Positions 1 to 6,879 of a DNA stretch of 11,077 nt are shown here, in pieces. The stretch is from Clostridia bacterium (lineage in GTDB: Bacteria > Bacillota > Clostridia > Christensenellales > Aristaeellaceae), in assembly GCA_900759005.1 (NCBI GenBank), contig CAAEUQ010000190.1, positions 1 to 11,077 of the forward strand. Direction: 5' to 3'. The translations under genes were made by a program, and so were the position numbers. The notes below the pieces were generated by a model. The model saw only the letters and a program-made list of their open reading frames with translations. It did no database searches and had not been told where the DNA came from. Every line of letters begins with the position of its first letter. Position 1 is the stretch's first letter.

Positions 1-432
1 AAGCCGAAGCCGCAGCGCCCGAAGAAGGGGGCGGAGCCGGAGCCGGAGACACCCGCCGAGGAGGAAAAGCCGAAGCGGAAGGTCTATCCGCATCAGAAGG
101 CGCCGAAGAATCTGAGCACGGATCAGTTCCTTGAAAAGCTGCGCGAGAACGCGACGGTCGTTCCTGAATCGGTAAGGGAGCGCAGAAACGCCGATTTCGA
201 AACGGAAATGAAGAATCCCGATTCCGAAGCGATGAGGGAGCGCAGAAAACGCCGCCGCGGCGCGAAAAATCGCAGGGGCGACGAGGTTCAGGGCGAAAGC
301 GCGCCGGCTGAATCCGAAAGCGCTGTCAAGCCGGAGAAAGCCTCCGAACCGATGAGCGCGCCGGAAAAGAACGTTGAAGCGCCGTATGCGGCGGAGAAGA
401 ACGTCGAATCGGCGGATGCGCCTGAGGCGTAA
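1..432 (+). CDS. C-terminal part of a charged, low-complexity protein (5' truncated by the window)
   Basis: The frame is open from base 1 to the TAA at 430-432, giving 143 codons with no stop. The gene therefore starts before the window, and the ATG at 208 is an internal Met rather than a demonstrated start. The protein is dominated by Lys, Arg, Glu, Pro and Ala. A Lys/Pro/Glu-rich stretch is followed by a short more ordered segment around STDQFLEKLRENATVVPE, then a very basic patch (RERRKRRRGAKNRRG) and an acidic/Ala tail with a repeated EKNVE motif. The 14-base string AGGGAGCGCAGAAA occurs at 175-188 and again at 235-248, which suggests a small internal duplication. The basic patch would suit nucleic-acid or ribosome contact, and the next gene is a probable RNase, but I do not recognise the family. 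It lies 26 bases upstream of the NYN gene and is probably cotranscribed with it. Confidence 0.75.
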   Translation, partial: KPKPQRPKKGAEPEPETPAEEEKPKRKVYPHQKAPKNLSTDQFLEKLRENATVVPESVRERRNADFETEMKNPDSEAMRERRKRRRGAKNRRGDEVQGESAPAESESAVKPEKASEPMSAPEKNVEAPYAAEKNVESADAPEA

Positions 433-458
433 TTTACGCGAAAGGAGCAAGCTCAAAC

Positions 459-1433
459 GTGGGAAAATCGAATTTTGCCGTGTTCGTGGATTTGGAAAAC
501 GCCGGCGCGAAGGAGAGCATGCTGCGGTCAATCATTGAAAAGGTGAAGATTCGCGGCGATATTCTGCTCGGCAAGGTGTACGGATACACGGATCGGTATT
601 CAGAGCTCAAGGAATGCCTGCTGTCGAACACATTTTTTGTGGTGCCTTCCCTGAGATACGGAAAGAATCAGAAGAACAATCTGGATATTCAGCTCGTGAT
701 CGACGCGATGGAGGTCGCGTACACGAATCCGCTGATCGACAGCTTTTGCATTGTTTCCGGCGACAGCGATTATACGCCGCTGGTCGGCAAGCTCAAAACC
801 ATGGGCAAGACCGTGCTCGGCATTTCGCGCTCGGAGGTTGCTTCGAGCATATTCATCAACGCCTGCAATGAATTCGTGTTCCTCGAATCCGTTGCGGCGA
901 AAAAGCCGCCGAAGCAGAAGAAGGGCGAGCGGATCGTCGACGGCGATCTGAACGAGCTGATTTCGCAGGTGGAAACCATCGTCGAGGATCAGGACGAGGA
1001 GCAGATGTACGCCAGCGAGCTCAAGGATACGCTCATGCGCCTGCGCCCGGATTTCGAGGAGCGGAGCTACGGCTGCGCGACGTTTGGAAAGCTGATTGCG
1101 CTGATTACCTCGAAGAGCGAAAAGCTCTGCTCGTGGACGGAGGCGTCGTCTCTGATGATCGGTCTTTCCGGCGCGGAGGAGAGCGCGAACAAGATGGACA
1201 AAACGAACTGGCTGCCCGCGTTTCAGGCGGCGCTCGACCGGTTCAAGGCGGAGGGATTCGAGCGAATCAATCCGTCGATTCTCAAATCCACCATTCAGGC
1301 GGATTACCCGAATTTCGACGAGCGCACGATCGGCTTCAAGCGCTTCAGCGACGTGATGAAGGAACTGGAGAAGCAGGGACTGCTGCGCGTCGAGATGGAC
1401 GAAGCGCATACGATGCTTTTGAAGATTTGCTGA
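459..1433 (+). CDS. NYN-domain (PIN-like) putative RNase with two OST-HTH/LOTUS-like segments
   Basis: This is a predicted cytosolic RNA-processing protein of 324 residues. Residues 6-145 show the NYN/DUF88 (LabA-like) pattern of a metal-dependent PIN-fold nuclease. The acidic residues expected in the active site are D11 and N14 in FVDLENAG, D76 and D82 in NLDIQLVIDAM, and D102 and D104 in SGDSDYTPLV. A Lys-rich linker (about 146-160) leads to a first OST-HTH/LOTUS-like segment at about 161-235, with SELKDTLMRLRPDFEERSYG and FGKLIALI. A second follows at about 248-324, with SILKSTIQADYPNFDERTIG, then FKRFSDVMKEL and a final beta hairpin. LOTUS domains bind RNA or protein partners, so the family reading is an RNase with targeting modules; the target is unknown. 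The GTG start is chosen because AAAGGAG at 441-447 lies 11 bases upstream and the NYN strand begins at once. It ends one base before the next ATG, so the two genes are probably translationally coupled. Confidence 0.88.
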   Translation: MGKSNFAVFVDLENAGAKESMLRSIIEKVKIRGDILLGKVYGYTDRYSELKECLLSNTFFVVPSLRYGKNQKNNLDIQLVIDAMEVAYTNPLIDSFCIVSGDSDYTPLVGKLKTMGKTVLGISRSEVASSIFINACNEFVFLESVAAKKPPKQKKGERIVDGDLNELISQVETIVEDQDEEQMYASELKDTLMRLRPDFEERSYGCATFGKLIALITSKSEKLCSWTEASSLMIGLSGAEESANKMDKTNWLPAFQAALDRFKAEGFERINPSILKSTIQADYPNFDERTIGFKRFSDVMKELEKQGLLRVEMDEAHTMLLKIC

Positions 1434-1434
1434 T

Positions 1435-2496
1435 ATGAAGAAGATTTTGAAGGTTTTGCTGATCGTTTTGATCGTGATCGCGGTTGCGTTCGCGGGGTAT
1501 TTCGCGTATCTGATGATTCAGTATTCGCGCATCGAGGATAAGCTGCCGCTGGAGGTCGCTCAGAATGCGTCCGGCAGCGTGAATGTCGGCGAAGAATATT
1601 CGATTGCGACATGGAATCTCGGCTTCGGCGCGTACAGCGACGATTATTCGTTCTTCATGGATGGAGGAACAGAATCGCGTGCGCGCTCAAAGGAAGCGGT
1701 AATCAAAAATATTTCCGGCATGATCGATCGTCTGAAGACGCTGAATCCCGATTTCATGCTGCTACAGGAGCTGGACACGGACGCGACGCGCAGCCATCAT
1801 GTAAATGAACGCGAAATGGCTGAGAAAGCGTTTCCGGAAATGAGCGCGGCGTTTGCGGTGAATTATCATTCGGCGTATCTGTTCTATCCGTTCCTCGAGC
1901 CGCACGGCGCGTCGGACGCGGGCATTCTCACGCTTGCGGACTGTGAAATCGAATCGGCAATTCGAAGGAGCCTGCCGGTTGAAACGGGGCTTACGAAGTT
2001 CCTCGATCTCGATCGCTGCTATTCCGTCAGCCGCATTCCTGTCTCGAACGGAAAGACGCTCTGCCTGTATAACCTGCACCTTTCGGCGTATACCTCGGAT
2101 GGAACGATCGCGAACGACCAGCTGGAAATGCTGATTGCCGATATGCAGGCGGAATACGAGACGGGCAATTACGTGGTCGGCGGCGGCGATTTCAACAAGG
2201 ATCTGCTCGGCGATTCCGCGGCGATTTTCGGTGTGTCCGGAGAGAATTACACCTGGGCGCAGCCGATTCCCGAGGGCGTGATCGGCGGCGGCATTCGCCT
2301 TGCCGCGGCGGAGAATCTCGTGCCTTCGTGCCGAAACGCGGATCGCGCGTACGCGCCGGGCGAGAGCTTCGTTCTTACGGTGGACGGCTTCCTGGTTTCG
2401 GAAAACGTCGAGATTACCGCGCTGGAAACTGTTGACGCGGGCTTTGAATGCTCCGATCATAATCCGGTCAGTATGCGCTTCGTCCTCATTGGTTAA
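1435..2496 (+). CDS. Membrane-anchored endonuclease/exonuclease/phosphatase (EEP) family protein
   Basis: The protein has 353 residues. A Lys-rich start and a hydrophobic helix at about 5-27 form an uncleaved signal anchor or a signal peptide, so the catalytic domain probably faces outward. The EEP (DNase I-like) motifs appear in order: TWNLGFG with N61, LLQELD with E112, NLHLS with H215, GGDFN with D252 and N254, VDGF with D317, and CSDHNPV with D341 and H342. These are the metal and catalytic positions of Mg-dependent phosphodiesterases, so the core looks active. EEP members cleave DNA, RNA, phosphoinositides or sphingomyelin, and the sequence does not tell me which. The anchor argues for an extracytoplasmic phosphodiester substrate. 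The start lies one base past the NYN stop with no strong Shine-Dalgarno, which fits translational coupling. No terminator-like hairpin is visible after the stop. Confidence 0.87.
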   Translation: MKKILKVLLIVLIVIAVAFAGYFAYLMIQYSRIEDKLPLEVAQNASGSVNVGEEYSIATWNLGFGAYSDDYSFFMDGGTESRARSKEAVIKNISGMIDRLKTLNPDFMLLQELDTDATRSHHVNEREMAEKAFPEMSAAFAVNYHSAYLFYPFLEPHGASDAGILTLADCEIESAIRRSLPVETGLTKFLDLDRCYSVSRIPVSNGKTLCLYNLHLSAYTSDGTIANDQLEMLIADMQAEYETGNYVVGGGDFNKDLLGDSAAIFGVSGENYTWAQPIPEGVIGGGIRLAAAENLVPSCRNADRAYAPGESFVLTVDGFLVSENVEITALETVDAGFECSDHNPVSMRFVLIG

Positions 2497-2578
2497 TTGA
2501 ATTCCTCCATATTTAACAATCATTACGGCAGGAAAACAGGAATAATTTAGCGAATTAACGGGCTAATATATGAAACCA

Positions 2579-2592
2579 AGGGTGGTAGCGGG
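2579..2592 (+). promoter_or_regulatory. Shine-Dalgarno region of brnQ that also resembles a T-box motif
   Basis: AAGGGTGG at 2578-2585 is a good ribosome binding site eight bases before the ATG at 2594, and it decides that start over the ATG at 2570, which has no such site. The overlapping 14-mer AGGGTGGTAGCGGG is close to the T-box antiterminator consensus AGGGUGGNACCGCG, differing at two positions. No terminator or specifier stem was found around it. The ribosome binding site role is well supported; the T-box resemblance is probably chance. Confidence 0.6.
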
Positions 2593-2593
2593 T

Positions 2594-3940
2594 ATGAACA
2601 AAAAAATCAGCGGTAAAAACTATGCGTTGATCGCATCAATGCTGTTCGGGCTGTTTTTCGGCGCGGGCAATCTGATCTTCCCGATCATTATGGGCGCGCG
2701 CGCCGGTGCGAACGTCGGAACCGCGCTGATCGGTATGCTGGTTACGGCAGTGGGTATTCCGCTGCTGGGCATCATTTCGATGGGCATTTCGCGCAGCGAG
2801 GGTCTGATGCATATGTCGGGCCGCGTTTCGAAGGCGTACAGCTATTTCTTCACGTGCGCGCTGTATCTGACGATCGGACCGCTGTTTGCGATTCCGCGCT
2901 GTGCGGCGGTTTCGTTTACCGTGGGCGTGTCGCCGCTGCTGGGCGAAGCGAACGAGATGATCCCGCAGCTGATCTTTACGACGGCGTTTTTCGCGCTGGT
3001 GCTGTTCTTTTCGCTGAAGCCGTCGAAGATTATGGATTCGGTCGGAAGACTTCTAAATCCGATCTTTCTGGTTTTCTTGGGAATCCTGATGATTACCGCG
3101 CTGGTCAAGCCGGTTGAATCGGCGGCAGGCGTTGCGCCGCAGGGCGATTATGTAAACGGCGCGTTCTTTGCGGGCTTCCTGCAGGGTTACGATACGCTGG
3201 ACGCTCTGGCTTCGCTGGCGTTCGGCATCGTCGTGATCAACGTTATCCGCGGATTGGGCGTCAAGGAGCCGACGGACATCGCGAAGAGCACGGTGAAATC
3301 CGGCGTATTCAGCATGATTCTGATGACGGCGATTTACGCGGGCATTGCGATTGTTGGCGCGCAGAGCTACGGTCTGTACGCAGAAGAGCTGGCGGCGGAT
3401 CCGTCGTTTACCGGCGGCGACATCTTCGCAATCATCGCGCGCCACTATTTCGGCGAAACGGGCGGCATTCTTCTGGCGCTGACTGCGACGTTCTGCTGCA
3501 TGAAGACAGCGGTCGGGCTGGTGACGTCCTGTTCCGAAACGTTTACGGCGATGTTCGGCTGGGTGAAGTATCGCCCGTGCGCGATTGCACTGTCGGTATT
3601 CGCGCTGCTGGTTTCGAATATCGGGCTGAATCTGATCATTAAATTTTCCGCGCCGGTATTGTATTTCCTGTATCCGCTGGCGATTGTTCTGATTCTTCTG
3701 AGCCTGTTCGGTCGGTTCTTCGATTATGATAAGCGCATTATGCGCTGGACGATCGGCTTTACGGCGATTGCCGCCGCACTGGAGATCCCGCGCGTGGCGT
3801 GCGCTGCGGCGCTGAAGGGCATCGCGGACTGGGCGGCGGGCTGGCTGCCCCTGTATTCGGTTGGACTCGGCTGGGTGGTTCCCGCGGTAATCGGACTTGC
3901 GATTGGGTTCATCCTGCGCGCCAGCCGGAAAGCGGCGTAA
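2594..3940 (+). CDS. brnQ: Branched-chain amino acid carrier, BrnQ/LIVCS family
   Basis: This is a predicted secondary transporter that imports Leu, Ile and Val with Na+ or H+ through the cytoplasmic membrane. The protein has 448 residues, the usual length, and is hydrophobic throughout with about twelve potential membrane helices. Family hallmarks are FFGAGNLIFP at 21-30 and GPLFAIPRCAAVSFTVG at about 95-111. The start at 2594 is preferred over the in-frame ATG at 2570 because AAGGGTGG lies eight bases upstream and the protein then begins, as family members do, just before the first helix. The 97-base gap after the EEP gene has no obvious terminator. TAATAT at 2564-2569 could be a -10 box but lacks a convincing -35, so whether the gene has its own promoter is open. 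A terminator-like stem follows the stop. Confidence 0.93.
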   Translation: MNKKISGKNYALIASMLFGLFFGAGNLIFPIIMGARAGANVGTALIGMLVTAVGIPLLGIISMGISRSEGLMHMSGRVSKAYSYFFTCALYLTIGPLFAIPRCAAVSFTVGVSPLLGEANEMIPQLIFTTAFFALVLFFSLKPSKIMDSVGRLLNPIFLVFLGILMITALVKPVESAAGVAPQGDYVNGAFFAGFLQGYDTLDALASLAFGIVVINVIRGLGVKEPTDIAKSTVKSGVFSMILMTAIYAGIAIVGAQSYGLYAEELAADPSFTGGDIFAIIARHYFGETGGILLALTATFCCMKTAVGLVTSCSETFTAMFGWVKYRPCAIALSVFALLVSNIGLNLIIKFSAPVLYFLYPLAIVLILLSLFGRFFDYDKRIMRWTIGFTAIAAALEIPRVACAAALKGIADWAAGWLPLYSVGLGWVVPAVIGLAIGFILRASRKAA

Positions 3941-3951
3941 ACGATTCACAC

Positions 3952-3997
3952 AAATCGCCTCCCTGTGCATAAAATACAGCGCGGGGAGGCGATTTTT
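3952..3997 (+). terminator. Hairpin after brnQ, terminator-like, containing the next gene's ribosome binding site
   Basis: AAATCGCCTCCC at 3952-3963 and GGGAGGCGATTT at 3984-3995 are perfect 12-bp complements around a 20-base loop. The loop can close further through CTGT/ACAG (3963-3966 with 3976-3979, using the last C of the stem). A run of five T (3993-3997) ends the element. It has the form of a rho-independent terminator for brnQ. The 3' arm also contains the GGGGAGG ribosome binding site (3983-3989) of the small gene at 3998, so folding would hide that site. It may be a terminator, a translational switch, or both. Confidence 0.7.
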
Positions 3998-4162
3998 ATG
4001 GTTCGGTGCGTTCGACGCGGCTCACGGGCGCGCACGGCAGGGTGGATTCTGATGCTTGCGGGTACGATTCTGCTGATCCTGTCGCTGCCGAGCTGGTTCT
4101 GGTTTACGGGGCTGGGACTGCTGCTGGTCGGGGTGGGGTATCTGCTCTGGCGGTTTCTCTGA
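3998..4162 (+). CDS. Small two-helix membrane protein of unknown function
   Basis: The ORF encodes 54 residues. A basic N-terminus (MVRCVRRGSRAR) precedes two hydrophobic helices, at about 15-30 (WILMLAGTILLILSLP) and about 33-53 (WFWFTGLG continuing to YLLWRFL). By the positive-inside rule the N-terminus is probably cytosolic, giving a helical hairpin. The ATG at 3998 is chosen over the in-frame GTG at 3965 because GGGGAGG at 3983-3989 lies eight bases before it, and because the upstream extension would run through the hairpin. The strong ribosome binding site and the clean basic/hydrophobic layout support a real gene. I do not recognise a named family. Expression may depend on opening the stem that holds its ribosome binding site. 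Confidence 0.65.
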   Translation: MVRCVRRGSRARTAGWILMLAGTILLILSLPSWFWFTGLGLLLVGVGYLLWRFL

Positions 4163-4173
4163 TTTTTTTCCAT

Positions 4174-4215
4174 AAAAACCGGCGAAGAACGAAACAATCG
4201 ATTCATTCGCCGGTT
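4174..4215 (-). terminator. rpmB terminator, possibly bidirectional
   Basis: AACCGGCGAA at 4177-4186 and TTCGCCGGTT at 4206-4215 form a perfect 10-bp stem with a 19-base loop. Read on the minus strand, the stem runs into five T (complement of 4174-4178), which is a good intrinsic terminator 20 bases after the rpmB stop. On the plus strand it is followed only by CTCTTTGCTTTT, so it may also stop transcription of the small membrane gene, less efficiently. Confidence 0.8.
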
Positions 4216-4234
4216 CTCTTTGCTTTTCTTCGCA

Positions 4235-4426
4235 TCACAGAGCGCGTTCAACCTTGTTGCTGCGCAGGCAACGCGTGCAAACGGACATACGCTTCGATAC
4301 GCCATTGACCAGAACATGCACCTTCTGCGTGTTCGGAGCCCAGGTGCGGCGCGTCTTGCGGTTCGAATGGCTGACGTTATTGCCATAAACAACGCCCTTG
4401 CCGCAAACTTCACAATACTTTCCCAT
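4235..4426 (-). CDS. rpmB: 50S ribosomal protein L28 (zinc-binding form)
   Basis: The protein has 63 residues, full length for bacterial L28, a structural protein of the large ribosomal subunit. It matches the family in the opening MGKYCEVCGKG, the GNNVSHSNRKTRRTW core and the VSVCTRC-like C-terminal segment (here MSVCTRCLRSNKVERAL). Cys pairs C5/C8 and C50/C53 form the four-cysteine zinc site of the C+ L28 type. A perfect AAGGAGGT (complement of 4437-4444) lies ten bases before the ATG. It is transcribed alone on the minus strand from the promoter at 4472-4500 and ends at the hairpin at 4174-4215. Divergence from asp23/yloU is a classic Firmicutes arrangement. Confidence 0.97.
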   Translation of the reverse strand: MGKYCEVCGKGVVYGNNVSHSNRKTRRTWAPNTQKVHVLVNGVSKRMSVCTRCLRSNKVERAL

Positions 4427-4471
4427 ACTCTATCACACCTCCTTCAAGGGTATGTCACAACAAACAGTAGA

Positions 4472-4500
4472 ATTATATCACGGATTGGCTGTGAATGCAA
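4472..4500 (-). promoter_or_regulatory. rpmB promoter (sigma-A type)
   Basis: Read on the minus strand, TTGCAT (complement of 4495-4500) and TATAAT (complement of 4472-4477) are separated by exactly 17 bases. The -10 is perfect consensus. Transcription should start near 4465, giving a leader of about 40 bases that contains the AAGGAGGT ribosome binding site. Confidence 0.85.
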
Positions 4501-4711
4501 GACTATAAGATGTAAAAACTCTGATTGTCAGGAAAAAATCGAAATTCAAGCAACCTCTCCACCGTATACGCCGCCGGATACGATTGAAAGATTGAGAGGG
4601 TTTTCCCCCTCTCGAGCGCTCCATTTGGGTTTTAGGAAGCAGGAATATACCCTTTGATGTAAAATGTGAGTGGTTTTTCGGGGAAATTGCGGTCTGTAAC
4701 GCCTTTGACGC

Positions 4712-4740
4712 TTGCATAATCCGCAAAAAGACGGTATACT
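4712..4740 (+). promoter_or_regulatory. asp23/yloU-yloV promoter (sigma-A type)
   Basis: TTGCAT at 4712-4717 and TATACT at 4735-4740 are separated by 17 bases. Transcription should start near 4747, about 42 bases before the asp23 ATG. A nearby TTGACG at 4705-4710 fits the -35 consensus better, but it would leave a 24-base spacer and was not chosen. Confidence 0.8.
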
Positions 4741-4788
4741 GTTATTTGAGAGGATGCAATAGAATCAACCTTGATGGGAGGTTTGAAT

Positions 4789-5139
4789 ATGGACTGCAAA
4801 TTCACTACAGATCTCGGTCTGGTCACGGTCAACGACGAGGTTCTGGTGCGCGTCGCGGGTTATGCCGCGCTGGACTGCTATGGCATTGTCGGCATGGCTT
4901 CCAAGCGTTCCACCGACGGAATCGTTCAGCTGATGGGCTTTGAAAATCTGGGTCGTGGTGTGAAGATTCGCACCTCCGGCGATAAGGTGGACATCGATCT
5001 GTTCATCATCGTGGAATATGGCATTTCCATCAGCGCCGTTGCTGCGGCGATTATCGAAACCGTGAAATATAAGGTGGAGCACTATACGGGAATTCCGGTC
5101 GGTCGCGTCAATGTGTGCGTGGAGGATATCCGCGTCTGA
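4789..5139 (+). CDS. yloU: Asp23/Gls24 family protein (YloU type)
   Basis: The protein has 116 residues and belongs to the alkaline-shock/envelope-stress family. Hallmarks are TDLGLVTVNDEVLVRVAGYAA near the N-terminus (shown in part: LGLVTVNDEVLVRVAG), followed by a GIVGMAS segment and then a VDIDLFIIVEYGISI strand and long helix typical of the family. The exact function is unsettled; members sit at or near the membrane in staphylococci and are often paired with the YloV/FakA gene, as here. The ATG at 4789 is chosen because GGGAGGT at 4776-4782 ends six bases before it. Starting at the upstream TTG (4771) or ATG (4774) would place the Shine-Dalgarno inside the gene. The next gene follows after 70 bases without a terminator, so they probably share the 4712 promoter. 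Confidence 0.93.
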   Translation: MDCKFTTDLGLVTVNDEVLVRVAGYAALDCYGIVGMASKRSTDGIVQLMGFENLGRGVKIRTSGDKVDIDLFIIVEYGISISAVAAAIIETVKYKVEHYTGIPVGRVNVCVEDIRV

Positions 5140-5209
5140 TTTGAACTGTCCGAGCACGGCGGCGCGTCCGCACGGCGCTCTGCGACCGATTATTGGAGGG
5201 CAATGAGGC

Positions 5210-6865
5210 ATGGTAAACAGAATAGACGGCATGATGCTCAAGGAGATGTTTGCGTCGGGCGCCGCGCTTTTGACGCAGAATCGCGAGAGCGTCGATGCAC
5301 TGAACGTTTTTCCCGTACCGGATGGCGATACGGGTACGAACATGACCCAGACGATCACATCCGCGATCAAGGAAATGAATTCAAAGCGCTATACGAGCGT
5401 TGCGGATGTGGCGGACGCGGTGGCGCGCGGCGCGCTGAAGGGCGCGCGCGGCAATTCGGGCGTAATCCTGAGCCAGATCCTGCGCGGCTTTGCGCGTGCG
5501 CTGGTCGGACATGAGGAGATCGACGCGCCGCTGCTGGTAAAAATGGTGCGCGAAGGTGCGAATACCGCGTACAAGGCGGTCATGAAGCCCAAGGAGGGCA
5601 CGATTCTGACCGTCGCGCGCGTGATTGCGGACGAAGTGGAAAAGGCGGGCGCGCAGGAAACGGACATCGTTGAGCTGTTCAAGGTGATCCTTTCCGGCGG
5701 CGACGCAATTCTGAGAAAGACGCCCGAAATGCTGCCGGTGCTGAAGCAGGCGGGCGTGGTCGACAGCGGCGGAATGGGTCTGATGGTCGTTTACCGCGGG
5801 ATGTACGCGGCGCTGACCGGCGAAACCATCGAAGCGCAGGCGGACGAGGGCAAGGCGGACAGCGCGCTGCCCGGCGAATTCGTGGACGATCACGGCGATC
5901 TTTCGCCCGATCAGATCAAATACGGCTACTGCACGGAGTTCATCGTGTCGCATCCGAGACCGGACATGAAGGAGAGCGAAGTCGTTCGTCTTCGCAAGCG
6001 TCTGGAGAAAATCGGCGATTGCGTGCTGGTGATTTCCGATTTGTCGGTCGTCAAGGTGCACGTGCACACGAACGATCCCGGCAAGGCGATTCAGTACGCG
6101 CTTGAACTGGGCGAGCTGGACGCGCTGAAAATTGACAATATGTTCGAAGAAGCGCGCGAACGTCAGGCGAAGCGCCAGGAAGCGGAAGAGGCGAAGAAGG
6201 CGGAGCTGAAGGAATACGGCATTGTCGCCGTCGCGCTGGGCGACGGGCTGGTGAATATCTTCCGCGATCTGAATGTGGACAAGGTGGTCGACGGCGGACA
6301 GACGATGAACCCGAGCATTCAGGATCTCGCCGAAGCCGCAGAAGCGACGGGCGCGAAGAACGTGTTCATCCTGCCGAACAACACCAATATCATTCTTGCC
6401 GCGCAGCAGGCGAAGGATTTGACGGACAAGAACGTGATCGTTCTGCCGACGAAATCGGTGCCGATGGGCATTTCCGCGGCGCTGGCGTTCAATCCGGAAG
6501 CGAGCGTTGAGGAAAATACCGCGGCGATGACCGAGGCGGCGGAGAATGTCAATACCGCATCGATCACATTTGCGGTGCGCGATACGAATTATGATTCCCA
6601 TGAGATTCATTCTGGCGACATCATGGGCATGATCAATAACAAACTCGAGGTGCTCGGACATGAGATCGACAAGGTCGCCGAGGAATGCGCTGAGAAGATG
6701 GTAAGCGAGGATTCCTCGCTGATTACGATCTATTACGGCGCGGACGTCGAGGAAGCGCAGGCGCAGGCACTCTGCGATCAGCTCGCCGAAAAGTATTCCG
6801 ATTGCGATGTGGACGTGCAGAACGGCGGTCAGCCGCTGTACTACTACCTGATCGCGGTTGAATAA
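5210..6865 (+). CDS. fakA: DAK2-domain protein YloV / fatty acid kinase catalytic subunit-like FakA
   Basis: The family phosphorylates FakB-bound fatty acids in the cytosol, feeding exogenous fatty acids into phospholipid synthesis. The 551 residues match its usual length. The N-terminal DhaL-type ATP domain shows VFPVPDGDTGTNM with D38, D40 and N44 (Mg/ATP site) and GARGNSGVILSQ at 78-89. The middle domain keeps C241 plus H284 and H286 (KVHVHTNDPG), which match the Cys/His/His zinc site I recall from FakA structures. The C-terminal DegV-like domain keeps GGQTMNPS (362-369) and LPNNTNI (388-394). No FakB/DegV partner gene is in the window, so kinase activity is inferred from the family. GGAGGG at 5195-5200 lies nine bases before the ATG; the ATG at 5203 is in another frame. 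An asp23 gene upstream is the usual neighbour. Confidence 0.92.
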   Translation: MVNRIDGMMLKEMFASGAALLTQNRESVDALNVFPVPDGDTGTNMTQTITSAIKEMNSKRYTSVADVADAVARGALKGARGNSGVILSQILRGFARALVGHEEIDAPLLVKMVREGANTAYKAVMKPKEGTILTVARVIADEVEKAGAQETDIVELFKVILSGGDAILRKTPEMLPVLKQAGVVDSGGMGLMVVYRGMYAALTGETIEAQADEGKADSALPGEFVDDHGDLSPDQIKYGYCTEFIVSHPRPDMKESEVVRLRKRLEKIGDCVLVISDLSVVKVHVHTNDPGKAIQYALELGELDALKIDNMFEEARERQAKRQEAEEAKKAELKEYGIVAVALGDGLVNIFRDLNVDKVVDGGQTMNPSIQDLAEAAEATGAKNVFILPNNTNIILAAQQAKDLTDKNVIVLPTKSVPMGISAALAFNPEASVEENTAAMTEAAENVNTASITFAVRDTNYDSHEIHSGDIMGMINNKLEVLGHEIDKVAEECAEKMVSEDSSLITIYYGADVEEAQAQALCDQLAEKYSDCDVDVQNGGQPLYYYLIAVE

Positions 6866-6879
6866 GGCGCTTTAATTCC

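Larger units (their letters stand above)
4446..4788. other. Divergent rpmB/asp23 intergenic region
   Basis: This 343-base stretch has no convincing gene. It carries the rpmB promoter at 4472-4500 (minus), the asp23 promoter at 4712-4740 (plus), and between them about 200 bases with no assigned job. That middle part includes competing hairpins at 4554-4613 and the palindrome GAGCGCTC at 4614-4621. Open frames crossing it lack ribosome binding sites and run antisense into rpmB or across both promoters. Confidence 0.7.

Noticed and set aside
2570..2593. Upstream ATG at 2570 as the brnQ start
   Set aside because: It has no ribosome binding site and would place the good AAGGGTGG site inside the gene; the ATG at 2594 fits both spacing and family N-terminus.
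3053..3970. Minus-strand open frame (305 codons) opposite brnQ
   Set aside because: Highly polar antisense of a membrane protein gene, no recognisable motifs, and it overlaps the brnQ terminator.
4220..4657. Plus-strand open frame (145 codons) over rpmB and its promoter
   Set aside because: It runs antisense through a certain ribosomal protein gene and its promoter, with no ribosome binding site.
5157..5170. String CGGCGGCGCGTCCG repeated at 11004-11017
   Set aside because: A 14-base match of GC-rich sequence in two intergenic spots, with no longer flanking similarity; chance is sufficient.
5381..6661. Minus-strand open frame (426 codons) opposite yloV/fakA
   Set aside because: Shadow of a conserved gene; His/Arg-rich composition and no domain or ribosome binding site.
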